NCBI RefSeq assembly: GCF_035650855.1
Contig: NZ_DASRGV010000298.1
Span: 1-25,563 of the forward strand
DNA: 25,563 bases
DNA from: Actinocrinis sp035650855
GTDB taxonomy: Bacteria > Actinomycetota > Actinomycetes > Streptomycetales > Catenulisporaceae
Direction of reading: 5' to 3'
Shown here: positions 12,927 through 21,169 of the stretch, piece by piece
Layout of the letters: every line of letters starts with the position of its first letter
Position numbering within the stretch: the stretch's first letter is position 1
Notes under the pieces: model-generated
The model's database searches: none
What the model saw: the letters and a program-made list of their open reading frames with translations, nothing else
Told to the model about the DNA's origin: nothing
Translations under genes and position numbers: made by a program

Positions 12927-14994
12927 TCTTCAGTTCGCCGATCTCGTCGCGGAAGCGCGCGGCCAGCTCGAAGCGCAGCTCGGCCGCCGCCGCGTGCATC
13001 TGGGCGCTGAGGTCCTCGATCAGCGCCTCCAGCTCCTCGGCCGGCTTTCCGACGAAGTCCAGCGTCGACACCCCGCCCTTGGACCCGACGCCCGGGACCG
13101 GCGCCTTGCCGCGCGACTGCTGCCGTCCCGCGCCGCCGAGCAGTTCCCTGGTGTCGGCGTCCTCGCGGGCCAGCGAGTCGGTGATGTCCGCGATGCGCTT
13201 GCGCAGCGGGGTGGGGTCGATGCCGCGCTCCTCGTTGTACGCGATCTGCTTCGCCCGCCGCCGGTTCGTCTCGTCGATGGCTTTCGCCATGCCGGGGGTG
13301 ATCTTGTCGGCGTACATGTGGACCTGGCCGGACACGTTTCGCGCGGCGCGGCCGATGGTCTGGATCAGCGAGGTGCCGCTGCGCAGGAAGCCCTCCTTGT
13401 CGGCGTCGAGGATCGCGACCAGCGAGACCTCTGGCAGGTCGAGGCCCTCGCGCAGCAGGTTGATACCGATCAGCACGTCGAAGACGCCGAGGCGCAGCTC
13501 GCGCAGCAGCTCGACCCGGCGCAGCGTGTCGATGTCTGAGTGCAGATAGCGGACCTTGACGCCAAGTTCGAGGAGGTAGTCGGTGAGGTCCTCAGCCATC
13601 TTCTTGGTGAGCGTGGTCACGAGAACGCGCTCGTCCCGGTCGGCCCGGGTGCGGATCTCGTGGACCAGGTCGTCGATCTGACCCTGCGTCGGCTTGACGA
13701 TGACCTCGGGATCGATCAGGCCGGTCGGCCGGATGACCTGCTCGACCACGCCGCTGGCCTGGGAGAGCTCGTAGGGTCCGGGGGTGGCGGAGAGGTAGAC
13801 GGTCTGGCCGATCCGTTCTACGAACTCTTCCCAGCGCAGGGGGCGGTTGTCGACTGCGGAGGGCAGCCGGAACCCGTGGTCGACGAGGACCCGCTTGCGC
13901 GAGGCGTCGCCCTCGTACATCGCGCCGATCTGCGGGACGGTCTGGTGCGACTCGTCGATGACCAGCAGGAAGTCCTCGGGGAAGAAGTCCAGCAGGGTGT
14001 TGGGGGCGCTGCCGGGCTCGCGGCCGTCGATGTGCCGGGAGTAGTTCTCGATGCCGTTGCAGAACCCGACCTCGCGCATCATCTCCAGGTCGTAGGTGGT
14101 GCGCATGCGCAGCCGCTGCGCTTCGAGCAGCTTGCCCTGCCGCTCCAGCTCGGCCAGCCGGTCGGCCAGTTCGGCCTCGATGCCCTCGACCGCGCGGGCC
14201 ATCCGCTCCGGGCCGGCCACGTAGTGCGTGGCCGGGAAGATGTAGAGCTCCGCGTCGTCGGTCAGCACCTCGCCGGTGACCGGATGCAGGGTCATCAGCC
14301 GCTCGACCTCGTCGCCGAACAGCTCGATGCGCACCGGGTGCTCTTCGTACACCGGGAACACCTCGACCGTGTCCCCGCGCACCCGGAAGGTGCCGCGGGT
14401 GAAGGCCAGGTCGTTGCGGCTGTATTGGATGGAGACCAGCTTGCGCAGCAGCCGGTCGAGCCCGTACTCCTCGCCGACCTTGAGCCGGATCATCCGGTCC
14501 ACGTACTCCTGCGGCGTGCCCAGGCCGTAGATGCAGGACACCGACGCGACCACGACCACGTCCCGCCGGGTGAGCAGCGAGCTGGTGGCCGAGTGCCGCA
14601 GCCGCTCGACCTCCTCGTTGACGGAGGAGTCCTTCTCGATGTACGTGTCCGTCTGCGCGATGTACGCCTCGGGCTGGTAGTAGTCGTAGTACGAGACGAA
14701 GTACTCGACGGCGTTGTTCGGCAGCAGCTCGCGGAACTCGTTCGCGAGCTGCGCGGCCAGCGTCTTGTTCGGCGCCATCACCAGCGTCGGGCGTTGCAGT
14801 TTCTCGATCAGCCAGGCCGTGGTCGCGGACTTTCCGGTACCGGTCGCGCCCAGCAGCACGACGTCCTTCTCCCCCGCGCGCACCCGCTGCTCAAGCTCGG
14901 CGATGGCGGCGGGCTGGTCTCCGGACGGCTTGTATTCGCTGACGACCTCGAAGGGCGCCACTTTTCGCTCAAGGTCGGTCAACGGTCGAGTCAT
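12892..14994 (-). CDS. uvrB: UvrABC excinuclease subunit B
   Basis: This 700-aa protein is UvrB, the DNA-damage verification subunit of nucleotide excision repair, which partners with UvrA and UvrC. It shows the Walker A motif GATGTGKS (about residues 49-56) and the Tyr-rich beta-hairpin YYDYYQPEAY (about 102-111) that inserts between DNA strands. Further on are the Walker B-like FLLVIDESH, helicase motifs VYLSATPG and LLREGLDLPEVSLVAILDADKEGFLRS (quoted here as two linked blocks), and QTIGRAARN. The C-terminal UVR motif that contacts UvrC is ELEALIEDLSAQMHAAAAEL and the following residues. ATG 14994 is preferred over GTG 15024 because the protein then begins like other actinobacterial UvrB proteins and a -10 hexamer lies 7 nt upstream. 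The length is normal. Confidence 0.98.
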   Translation of the reverse strand: MTRPLTDLERKVAPFEVVSEYKPSGDQPAAIAELEQRVRAGEKDVVLLGATGTGKSATTAWLIEKLQRPTLVMAPNKTLAAQLANEFRELLPNNAVEYFVSYYDYYQPEAYIAQTDTYIEKDSSVNEEVERLRHSATSSLLTRRDVVVVASVSCIYGLGTPQEYVDRMIRLKVGEEYGLDRLLRKLVSIQYSRNDLAFTRGTFRVRGDTVEVFPVYEEHPVRIELFGDEVERLMTLHPVTGEVLTDDAELYIFPATHYVAGPERMARAVEGIEAELADRLAELERQGKLLEAQRLRMRTTYDLEMMREVGFCNGIENYSRHIDGREPGSAPNTLLDFFPEDFLLVIDESHQTVPQIGAMYEGDASRKRVLVDHGFRLPSAVDNRPLRWEEFVERIGQTVYLSATPGPYELSQASGVVEQVIRPTGLIDPEVIVKPTQGQIDDLVHEIRTRADRDERVLVTTLTKKMAEDLTDYLLELGVKVRYLHSDIDTLRRVELLRELRLGVFDVLIGINLLREGLDLPEVSLVAILDADKEGFLRSGTSLIQTIGRAARNVSGQVHMYADKITPGMAKAIDETNRRRAKQIAYNEERGIDPTPLRKRIADITDSLAREDADTRELLGGAGRQQSRGKAPVPGVGSKGGVSTLDFVGKPAEELEALIEDLSAQMHAAAAELRFELAARFRDEIGELKKELRGMRAAGV

Positions 14995-15001
14995 GGATAC
15001 A

Positions 15002-15007
15002 ACGGTA
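15002..15007 (-). promoter_or_regulatory. Candidate -10 element of leaderless uvrB
   Basis: On the minus strand TACCGT (15007-15002) is followed by 7 nt and then ATG 14994. This spacing puts the transcription start at the ATG and would rule out the alternative GTG start at 15024. A palindromic LexA box of the GAAC-N4-GTTC type was looked for nearby and not seen. Confidence 0.5.
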
Positions 15008-15072
15008 GACGGAGCCGCTGACAAGTGTGGAGGTGTTTGGCGCGGGTTGTGGATAAGTGGCGGACGCGCTGG

Positions 15073-15831
15073 TCAGCGCTGGGCGGCCTTGCGGAAGACG
15101 GGGCGCGGCAGGTGCCGCAGTCCGGACATGACGTAGCGCAGGGCGGCCGGGACCCAGACGATCTCGGCGCCGCGGCGCAGCCCGGAGATGATGGCGTCGG
15201 CGACCGCGTCCGGGGTGGTGGACAGCGGGGCCTTCTCCATGCCCGCGGTCATCTTCGTCTCGACGAAGCCGGGACGCACCACCATGACGTGCACGCCGCT
15301 GCCGTGCAGCGAGTCGCCGAGGCCCTGCGCGAACGCGTCGAGGCCGGCCTTGGTGGAGCCGTAGATGAAGTTGGCCTTGCGGGCGCGCTCGCCGGCGACC
15401 GAGGAGAGCACCACCAGCGAGCCGTGGCCCTGCTTCTTCAGGGCGTTGGCGCACACCAGGCCGGAGGACATCGCGCCGACGTAGTTGGTCTGCGCGACCT
15501 TCGCGGCGGCGACCGGGTCCTGCTCGTCGCTGGCCTGGTCGCCGAGCACGCCGAAGGCGAGCAGCACGACGTCGACGTCACCGGCGGCGAAGACCGCGCC
15601 GAGCGTCTTCTCGTGCTCCTCGACCTGCGCCGCGTCGAAGGCGACGGTCTCCACCTCGGCGCCGTACGCGCGCAGGTCCCCGGCCGCCGCGTCGAGGCGC
15701 TCCGAGGGGCGGGCGGCCAGCACGATCCGCTTGGTCTTGCCCGCTGCCATCCGGCGGGCGGTGGCCAGCGCGATGTCCGAGGTGCCGCCCAGGATGAGCA
15801 GGGACTGGGCGGAACCGAGCGCGTCCTTCAT
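15073..15831 (-). CDS. dprE2: Decaprenylphosphoryl-2-keto-ribose reductase (SDR)
   Basis: This 252-aa short-chain dehydrogenase is DprE2, which reduces decaprenylphosphoryl-2-keto-erythro-pentofuranose to decaprenylphosphoryl-D-arabinofuranose using NADH. It has the modified nucleotide-binding motif LGGTSDIALATARRM, and the catalytic SSVAGERARKANFIYGSTK segment with the YxxxK pair. The C-terminus RYVMSGLRHLPRPVFRK closely recalls mycobacterial DprE2. It follows dprE1 by 15 nt, so the two are cotranscribed and probably act as a pair. The length is that of the family. It is the last gene of the operon, and the 78 nt to uvrB hold the uvrB promoter region. Confidence is high from the family match and the adjacency to DprE1. 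Confidence 0.92.
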   Translation of the reverse strand: MKDALGSAQSLLILGGTSDIALATARRMAAGKTKRIVLAARPSERLDAAAGDLRAYGAEVETVAFDAAQVEEHEKTLGAVFAAGDVDVVLLAFGVLGDQASDEQDPVAAAKVAQTNYVGAMSSGLVCANALKKQGHGSLVVLSSVAGERARKANFIYGSTKAGLDAFAQGLGDSLHGSGVHVMVVRPGFVETKMTAGMEKAPLSTTPDAVADAIISGLRRGAEIVWVPAALRYVMSGLRHLPRPVFRKAAQR

Positions 15832-15846
15832 GGTCTGTCAGCTTCC

Positions 15847-17280
15847 TTAGAGAGCCAGCCGGCGGGACTGGTCCGAGACGAACACCCCGTGCGGGTCCAC
15901 CTTGGCACGTACCTCGCGGAAGTCGTCGAGGCGCGCGTACATGGCGGGCAGATTGGCGGGCGCCAGGCGTGCGTCCTTGGCGAGGTATACCCGGCCGCCC
16001 TCGGACAGCACCTGCTCGTCGAGCCAGTTGAGCAGCCGGTCGAGGCCGGGCGTGCCGGTCGGGAAGTCGAGCGCCAGCGTCCAGCCTTCCGCGGGGAAGG
16101 AGAGATAGCCGGGCGAGCCCTTGCCGAAGCGCTTGAGCACGGAGACGAATGACGGTGCCTGCACTCGGCTGATCCGCTCGACCATCCGACGGAACGTCAC
16201 ATCCGCGCTGAACGGGACGACGAACTGGTACTGGACGAAGCCCGCCTTCCCGTAGACCCGGTTCCAGTCGCGGATGCCGTCGAGCGGGTGGAAGAACCCG
16301 CCGATGGTGGCCAGGTGGTGGTGCGTGGCCGGGGTCTTGCGGTACCAGACCTCGTTGGCGATCGCGATGGTGCGCCGGTTGAGCAGGCCGGAGGGGAACA
16401 GGTCGGGCGTGGAGGCCATCGGCTTGGCGGAGAACGCCAGAGGTTCGCCGCGGTGCTTGGCCGGGAGCTGGTCCAGGGTGGCGAAGTTGCCGCAGTCCAG
16501 CAGCGCGCGGCCGAGCTTCGGCCCCTTGGCCAGGCAGTCCATCCAGGCCACGGTGTAGCGGTAGTCGGCGTCGGTGCCCGCCAGCTTCTCCATGAGCGCG
16601 TCGAGGTTCGGCAGCTTGAAGGTGTCGACCGCGAGGCGCGAAGTCTCGATCGGGACCATGCGGATCGTCGCGGACAGCACGATGCCGGTCAGGCCCATGC
16701 CGCCGGCCGTGGCCCAGAACAGCTCCGGGTCCGACTCGGGGGTCACCGTGCGGACGGAGCCGTCGGCGAGCAGCAGGTCGAGCGAGGTGACGTGCTGCGC
16801 GAAGGAGCCGTCGGCGTGGTGGTTCTTGCCGTGGATGTCGCTGCCGATCGCGCCGCCGACGGTGACGTACCGCGTTCCGGGCGTGACCGGCACGAAGTAG
16901 CCGAAGGGCACGAGCGCGCGCATCAGGGCATGCAGTGAGACGCCGCCCTCTGCGGTAACAAGCCCGGTCTCCAGGTCAACGGACAGGATGCGGTTGAGCC
17001 CGGTGAGGTCGAGCACGCGTCCGCCGGCGTTCTGCGCGGGGTCGCCGTAGGAACGGCCCAGTCCGCGGGCGATAACGCCGCGCGGTCCGGCGGTGGCGAC
17101 GGCCTCGGCGGCCTCTTCCCGGGTGCGCGGGCGGAGGACCTCGGCGACCGTGGGCGAGGTGCGGCCCCAGCCGCTGAGCAGCTGCGGGCCCTCCTCGGAG
17201 CCGACGGCCGCGTCTGCCGCGCCCGGCCGGGCGAGCAGCGCTCCCTGCCCGGCGCCGGTGGACCACTGCTCAGCTGGCAT
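15847..17280 (-). CDS. dprE1: Decaprenylphosphoryl-beta-D-ribose 2-epimerase oxidase subunit
   Basis: This 477-aa FAD-dependent oxidase is DprE1. It oxidises the 2-hydroxyl of decaprenylphosphoryl-ribose, the first half of the epimerisation to DPA. The N-terminal FAD domain has GWGRTSPTVAEVLRP, the FAD-pocket loop RGLGRSYGDPAQNAGG, and VTVGGAIGSDIHGKNHH. The substrate domain has LWYRK-like VWYRKTPAT, FFHPLDGIRDWNRVYG, and a C-terminal VYLAKDARL with the conserved active-site Lys. The position of Mtb Cys387 (WNICVDFP) is Ala403 here (WTLALDFP). ATG 17280 overlaps the end of the phosphoribosyltransferase gene by 11 bp, so translation is probably coupled. In mycobacteria the enzyme acts in the cell envelope space, attached to membrane partners. 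Confidence 0.95.
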   Translation of the reverse strand: MPAEQWSTGAGQGALLARPGAADAAVGSEEGPQLLSGWGRTSPTVAEVLRPRTREEAAEAVATAGPRGVIARGLGRSYGDPAQNAGGRVLDLTGLNRILSVDLETGLVTAEGGVSLHALMRALVPFGYFVPVTPGTRYVTVGGAIGSDIHGKNHHADGSFAQHVTSLDLLLADGSVRTVTPESDPELFWATAGGMGLTGIVLSATIRMVPIETSRLAVDTFKLPNLDALMEKLAGTDADYRYTVAWMDCLAKGPKLGRALLDCGNFATLDQLPAKHRGEPLAFSAKPMASTPDLFPSGLLNRRTIAIANEVWYRKTPATHHHLATIGGFFHPLDGIRDWNRVYGKAGFVQYQFVVPFSADVTFRRMVERISRVQAPSFVSVLKRFGKGSPGYLSFPAEGWTLALDFPTGTPGLDRLLNWLDEQVLSEGGRVYLAKDARLAPANLPAMYARLDDFREVRAKVDPHGVFVSDQSRRLAL

Positions 17281-18361
17281 AGAACACTCCCAATGCGAAG
17301 CAGGCGAGCCAGATCGCCGCGATGGCCATGATCACCCGGTCGCCGAGCAGGACGTCCTCGGGTTCTCCGGCGCTGCCCGCGTCGACGAACATGGCGTAGC
17401 GCAGGAAGAGGAAGGACCAGGGCACGATCGAGATCTCGTGCCAGTTCACCCCGGAGGTGTGCTGGCTCAGGTTGAAGGCCCACAGGGCGTAGGTGAGGAT
17501 CGTGAGGCCCGCGGCCATCTGCCAGACGAAGCGCAGGTACGACTCGGAGTACGCGGCGAGGGACTTGCGGGTGGTGGCGGCGGCCTCGCCCATGAGGATC
17601 ATCTCGGAGTGCCGCTTGCCGGCCACCATGAACAGCGAGCCGAAGGCCGTGGTCAGCAGGAACCACTGGGACAGCCCGATGCCGGCCGCGACGCCGCCGA
17701 TCATCGCGCGCAGCAGGAAGCCGCCGGCGACGAGCGCGAGGTCCAGGACCAGGATGTGCTTGAACCAGGCGCTGTAGGACAGGTGCATGGCCAGGTAGAC
17801 CGCTATCACGGCGGCGGTCGCCGGGTTCGCGGCCAGCGAGACGCCGAGCGCGGCGACGGAGAGCACGACGACCATGCCCCAGGCCAGCGGGATGGGGATG
17901 AGGCCCGCCGCGATCGGCCGGTGCCGCTTCTTGGGGTGCATCCGGTCGGCCTCGACGTCGAGCGCGTCGTTGGCGTAGTACACGGCCGCGGCGGCGAGGC
18001 AGAACGCGGCGAACGCGATGGCGCTCGCGCTGAGCACTGCGGACTCGTTGATCCGGCCGGCCGCCAGCGGGGCGGTGAGCACCAGGAAGTTCTTGACCCA
18101 CTGCTTGGGCCTGGCCTCGCGCACCAGCGCGCGCACCAGCTTCACGCCGTGGGCCGGCGCCGGGCCGGCGTGCTGGACGCCCAGCGGGACCGGAAGCAGT
18201 GTGGGTTCGGCCGGTCCGTCGTCCGCCGAAGACGCGGATCCGACGCCGGGGTCGGGGCCGGTCACCTGGACCGTGCCGCCCTCGTCGTCGTCCGGTTCGG
18301 CCGCGCCGTCGGAGGAGGCGGTCGCGGACCGGCTGCGCTGCCGCGCGGGAATCGTCACCAC
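17270..18361 (-). CDS. ubiA: Decaprenyl-phosphate phosphoribosyltransferase (UbiA family)
   Basis: This 363-aa membrane protein is the homologue of mycobacterial Rv3806c (UbiA), which transfers 5-phosphoribose from PRPP to decaprenyl phosphate, the committed step to DPA. The aspartate-rich motif NDALDVEADRMHPKKRHRP is characteristic of this UbiA branch, and FGSLFMVAGKRHSEM matches the second conserved loop. About nine helices follow the motif RPKQWVKNFLVL. The N-terminal 65 residues are a poorly conserved Asp/Gly/Ala-rich cytoplasmic extension; the mycobacterial protein starts close to ARPKQW, so the extension is odd and the start could be later. GTG 18361 is nevertheless supported by GGGAGG 5 nt upstream. 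The phosphatase needed after this step is not in the window. Confidence 0.93.
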   Translation of the reverse strand: MVTIPARQRSRSATASSDGAAEPDDDEGGTVQVTGPDPGVGSASSADDGPAEPTLLPVPLGVQHAGPAPAHGVKLVRALVREARPKQWVKNFLVLTAPLAAGRINESAVLSASAIAFAAFCLAAAAVYYANDALDVEADRMHPKKRHRPIAAGLIPIPLAWGMVVVLSVAALGVSLAANPATAAVIAVYLAMHLSYSAWFKHILVLDLALVAGGFLLRAMIGGVAAGIGLSQWFLLTTAFGSLFMVAGKRHSEMILMGEAAATTRKSLAAYSESYLRFVWQMAAGLTILTYALWAFNLSQHTSGVNWHEISIVPWSFLFLRYAMFVDAGSAGEPEDVLLGDRVIMAIAAIWLACFALGVFYAS

Positions 18362-18519
18362 GTCACCCTCCCAAGGTTGATCGGTCCGGCCGACGGCGGG
18401 AGCACCGCCGGGGGACCTCGGGGCGAAAACACAGTCTCGTCGGGGTCTGACGCCGCGCCCCGGTCCGTCCGTTCGCGCGGTCCTGCCTGGACAGACGGCT
18501 ACCGGAGGTTATCAGGATC

Positions 18520-18534
18520 GGGGCCGTCGGCCCC
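18520..18534 (-). terminator. Possible GC hairpin after coaE
   Basis: GGGGCC (18520-18525) pairs with GGCCCC (18529-18534) across GTC, about 10 nt after the coaE stop codon. The stem is short and lacks a T-run. The remaining gap of about 158 nt to the phosphoribosyltransferase start should contain that operon's promoter; none was clearly seen. Confidence 0.4.
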
Positions 18535-18544
18535 ACTCGGCCGA

Positions 18545-19213
18545 CTAGGCCGAGCCGGCGTCGCCGGGCTCTTTCCGCACGTCATCCGAGATCTCCCGGG
18601 GCGTGCCGCGTAATGTCACGATCCTGTCCCAGAGCGCTGCCACTTGATCGGCGAGTTGCTCGGGTGTTCCGTCGTTGTTGATGACCACGTCGGCGGCGGC
18701 GAGGCGCTGTTCACGTGGGGCTTGCGCAGCGATACGCGCGGACGCTTCCGCCTCGGTCATGCCGCGGTCGCTGACCAGCCGCGCGATGCGTACCGCGTCC
18801 GCTGCGTCTACGACGATGACGAGTTCGAACAGGCTGGTCAGTCCGGATTCGACCAGTAGCGGGATGTCCTGGACGACGATGGAGCCCTCGGGAGCGGTCA
18901 TGACCCGTTCGGCCATCCAGGCGCGTACACGCGGGTGCACGATGCCGTTCAGTACCGCACGCCGGCTCTGATCGGCGAATACGACATTGGCAAGAGCGGC
19001 GCGGTCTAGGGCGCCGTCCGGGGCGAGTACCGCATCGCCGAACTCCTTGACGATGGCTGCCAGGCCTTCGGTGCCCGGAGCGACTACCTCGCGGGCGGCG
19101 ACGTCCGCGTCGAGGATCAACGCGCCGCGGTCGGCGAGCAGTCGGGCGACGGTGGATTTGCCCGCGCCGATGCCGCCGGTCAGTCCGACCAGGACAGTTC
19201 GTGCCTCACTCAT
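18545..19213 (-). CDS. coaE: Dephospho-CoA kinase
   Basis: This 222-aa P-loop kinase performs the last step of coenzyme A synthesis, phosphorylating the 3'-OH of the dephospho-CoA ribose with ATP. The Walker A motif LTGGIGAGKSTVA (about residues 10-22) is followed by LILDADVAAREVVAPG, whose Asp acts in catalysis. Further on are NGIVHPRVRAWM, and VVQDIPLLVESGLTSLFELVIVVD of the CoA-binding domain. Length and motif order are normal. ATG 19213 has an AAGGTGAGG purine run just upstream. The gene lies 187 nt after rpsA in the same direction, separated by a strong terminator, so it probably depends mostly on its own promoter. Confidence 0.97.
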   Translation of the reverse strand: MSEARTVLVGLTGGIGAGKSTVARLLADRGALILDADVAAREVVAPGTEGLAAIVKEFGDAVLAPDGALDRAALANVVFADQSRRAVLNGIVHPRVRAWMAERVMTAPEGSIVVQDIPLLVESGLTSLFELVIVVDAADAVRIARLVSDRGMTEAEASARIAAQAPREQRLAAADVVINNDGTPEQLADQVAALWDRIVTLRGTPREISDDVRKEPGDAGSA

Positions 19214-19317
19214 GGGGCCTCACCTTACTGAACACGATCCCGGGGTGCGGTGGTGAGCGCGGCCAGACGAGCCGTCAGAGGCCGACTCGAGCGGCACACT
19301 GCCCGCGGAACGCCGAA

Positions 19318-19356
19318 GGGCGCTTGAGGGAATCGCCAGGATTCCCTCAAGCGCCC
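19318..19356 (-). terminator. Strong terminator between rpsA and coaE
   Basis: A 17-bp perfect stem (19318-19334 with 19340-19356) closes a 5-nt GCCAG loop, 45 nt after the rpsA stop codon. The arm includes GGGCGCTTGAGGGAATC. Both flanks are unpaired. It is one of the most stable hairpins in the window and fits a rho-independent type terminator without a long T-tract, as is common in actinomycetes. Confidence 0.85.
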
Positions 19357-19400
19357 GATTCAACGCTCAGTCAGCTACCGCGGTGCGGTGAGCCGTCTGT

Positions 19401-20891
19401 TCAGCTCTGGCCGCCGGCCAGCTTCTCGCGCAGCGCGGCCAGGGCCTCGTCGGAGGCCAGCGCGCCGGTGTTCTCGGCCGGGGCCGAGGAGGAGTAGCTG
19501 GACGGGGCGGCCTCGCCCGGAGCGGCGGGGCCGCCGGCCGCGGCGGCCTCTGCGTCGGCCTTGCGGGCCTCGGAGATCTGCCGCTGGTGCTGCTCGAAGC
19601 GGGCCTGCGCCTCGGCGTACTGGCGCTCCCACTCCTCGCGCTGGGTGTCGAAGCCCTCGAGCCACTCGCCGGTCTCCGGGTCGAAGCCCTCGGGGTAGAC
19701 GTAGTTGCCCTCGGCGTCGTACGAGGCGGTCATGCCGTACAGCGTCGGGTCGAACTGGTCGACGGTCGCGTCGCCGGTCAGCCCCTCGTTGGCCTGCTTG
19801 AGCGAGAGCGAGATGCGGCGGCGGTCCAGGTCGATGTCGATGACCTTGACGAAGATCTCGTCGCCGACCTGCACGACCTGCTCGGGGATCTCCACGTGCC
19901 GCTCGGCCAGCTCGGAGATGTGCACCAGGCCCTCGATGCCCTCGTCCACCCGGACGAACGCGCCGAACGGCACCAGCTTGGTGACCTTGCCGGGCACGAC
20001 CTGCCCGATCTGGTGCGTGCGGGCGAACTGCTGCCACGGGTCTTCCTGGGTGGCCTTGAGCGAGAGCGAGACCCGCTCGCGGTCCATGTCCACGTCCAGG
20101 ACCTCGACCGTGACCTCCTGGCCGACCTCGACGACCTCGGAGGGGTGGTCGATGTGCTTCCAGGACAGCTCGGAGACGTGCACGAGGCCGTCCACGCCGC
20201 CCAGGTCCACGAAGGCGCCGAAGTTGACGATGGAGGACACCACGCCGTTGCGCAACTGGCCCTTGAGCAGGGTGGTGAGGAAGGTCTGGCGCACCTCGGA
20301 CTGGGTCTGCTCGAGCCAGGCGCGGCGGGACAGGACCACGTTGTTGCGGTTCTTGTCCAGCTCGATGATCTTGGCCTCGAGCTCCTTGCCGACGTACGGC
20401 TGCAGGTCGCGCACCCGGCGCATCTCCACCAGCGAGGCGGGCAGGAAGCCGCGCAGGCCGATGTCGATGATCAGGCCGCCCTTGACCACCTCGATGACGG
20501 TGCCGGTGACGATCCCGTCCTCGTCCTTGATCTTCTCGATCGTGCCCCAGGCCCGCTCGTACTGAGCGCGCTTCTTGGACAGGATCAGCCGGCCCTCCTT
20601 GTCCTCCTTCTGGAGGACAAGGGCCTCGACGTGGTCGCCCACGGAGACGACCTCGTGCGGGTCCACGTCGTGCTTGATCGACAGCTCGCGCGAGGGGATG
20701 ACGCCCTCGGTCTTGTAGCCGATGTCGAGCAGGACCTCGTCCCGGTCGACCTTCACGATGGTGCCGTCGACGATGTCGCCGTCGTTGAAGTACTTGATGG
20801 TCTCGTCGATCGCGGCGAGGAAGGCCTCCTCCGAACCGATGTCGTTGATAGCGACCTGCGGGGTTCGGACGGTCTCGGTGCTGCTCGTCAT
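19401..20891 (-). CDS. rpsA: 30S ribosomal protein S1
   Basis: This 496-aa ribosomal protein S1 helps mRNA bind to the 30S subunit. It has four consecutive S1 (OB-fold) domains between about residues 35 and 370: GDIVDGTIVKVDRDEVLLDIGYKTEGVIP, then DGIVTGTVIEVVKGGLIIDIGLRGFLP, then GQLRNGVVSSIVNFGAFVDL, and GQVVPGKVTKLVPFGAFVRV (each quoted in part). Four domains rather than six is usual in actinobacteria. The tail (about 400-496) is acidic, Glu/Ala-rich and partly disordered. ATG 20891 (MTSSTETV) is chosen over upstream frame-open starts because it matches the family start and has GGAG 12 nt before it. A candidate sigma-70 type promoter lies about 130 nt upstream. Confidence 0.98.
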   Translation of the reverse strand: MTSSTETVRTPQVAINDIGSEEAFLAAIDETIKYFNDGDIVDGTIVKVDRDEVLLDIGYKTEGVIPSRELSIKHDVDPHEVVSVGDHVEALVLQKEDKEGRLILSKKRAQYERAWGTIEKIKDEDGIVTGTVIEVVKGGLIIDIGLRGFLPASLVEMRRVRDLQPYVGKELEAKIIELDKNRNNVVLSRRAWLEQTQSEVRQTFLTTLLKGQLRNGVVSSIVNFGAFVDLGGVDGLVHVSELSWKHIDHPSEVVEVGQEVTVEVLDVDMDRERVSLSLKATQEDPWQQFARTHQIGQVVPGKVTKLVPFGAFVRVDEGIEGLVHISELAERHVEIPEQVVQVGDEIFVKVIDIDLDRRRISLSLKQANEGLTGDATVDQFDPTLYGMTASYDAEGNYVYPEGFDPETGEWLEGFDTQREEWERQYAEAQARFEQHQRQISEARKADAEAAAAGGPAAPGEAAPSSYSSSAPAENTGALASDEALAALREKLAGGQS

Positions 20892-21024
20892 GGGGGAAAG
20901 GGCTCCGGATACGGATATGTGGTCGGATGACACACGCGGCGGAGCCTGACTCGGGAACTGAGCGGTTCGAAAGTCGGTGCGGCCCCCTCGGTCCGAAGCC
21001 ACACGGGTCCGCAGCGCAACAGCC

Positions 21025-21054
21025 AGGATACGGGCCGCACGCTTCCATGGTCAA
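21025..21054 (-). promoter_or_regulatory. HrdB/sigma-70 type promoter of rpsA
   Basis: On the minus strand a -35 TTGACC (21054-21049) is separated by 18 nt from a -10 TATCCT (21030-21025). Both are close to the housekeeping consensus and the spacing is good. A start near 21018 would give a leader of about 127 nt, room for autoregulation by S1. Confidence 0.65.
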
Positions 21055-21169
21055 TCGAGCTTGGTGCGATCACACCGAACCGATACACGGTGGGGTGACA
21101 CGTTATGAGCGTGCTGTGCGGACCACCGCAAGATAGCGTGTCGGGCTGTGCTTTTGGAAGGGCGGCGGC

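Noticed and set aside
13540..15021. A 493-codon plus-strand frame opposite uvrB
   Set aside because: It is antisense to a textbook UvrB, and its composition is typical of a shadow.
14994..15072. LexA/SOS box before uvrB
   Set aside because: No GAAC-N4-GTTC-like palindrome is visible in the dprE2-uvrB gap, so SOS control is not claimed.
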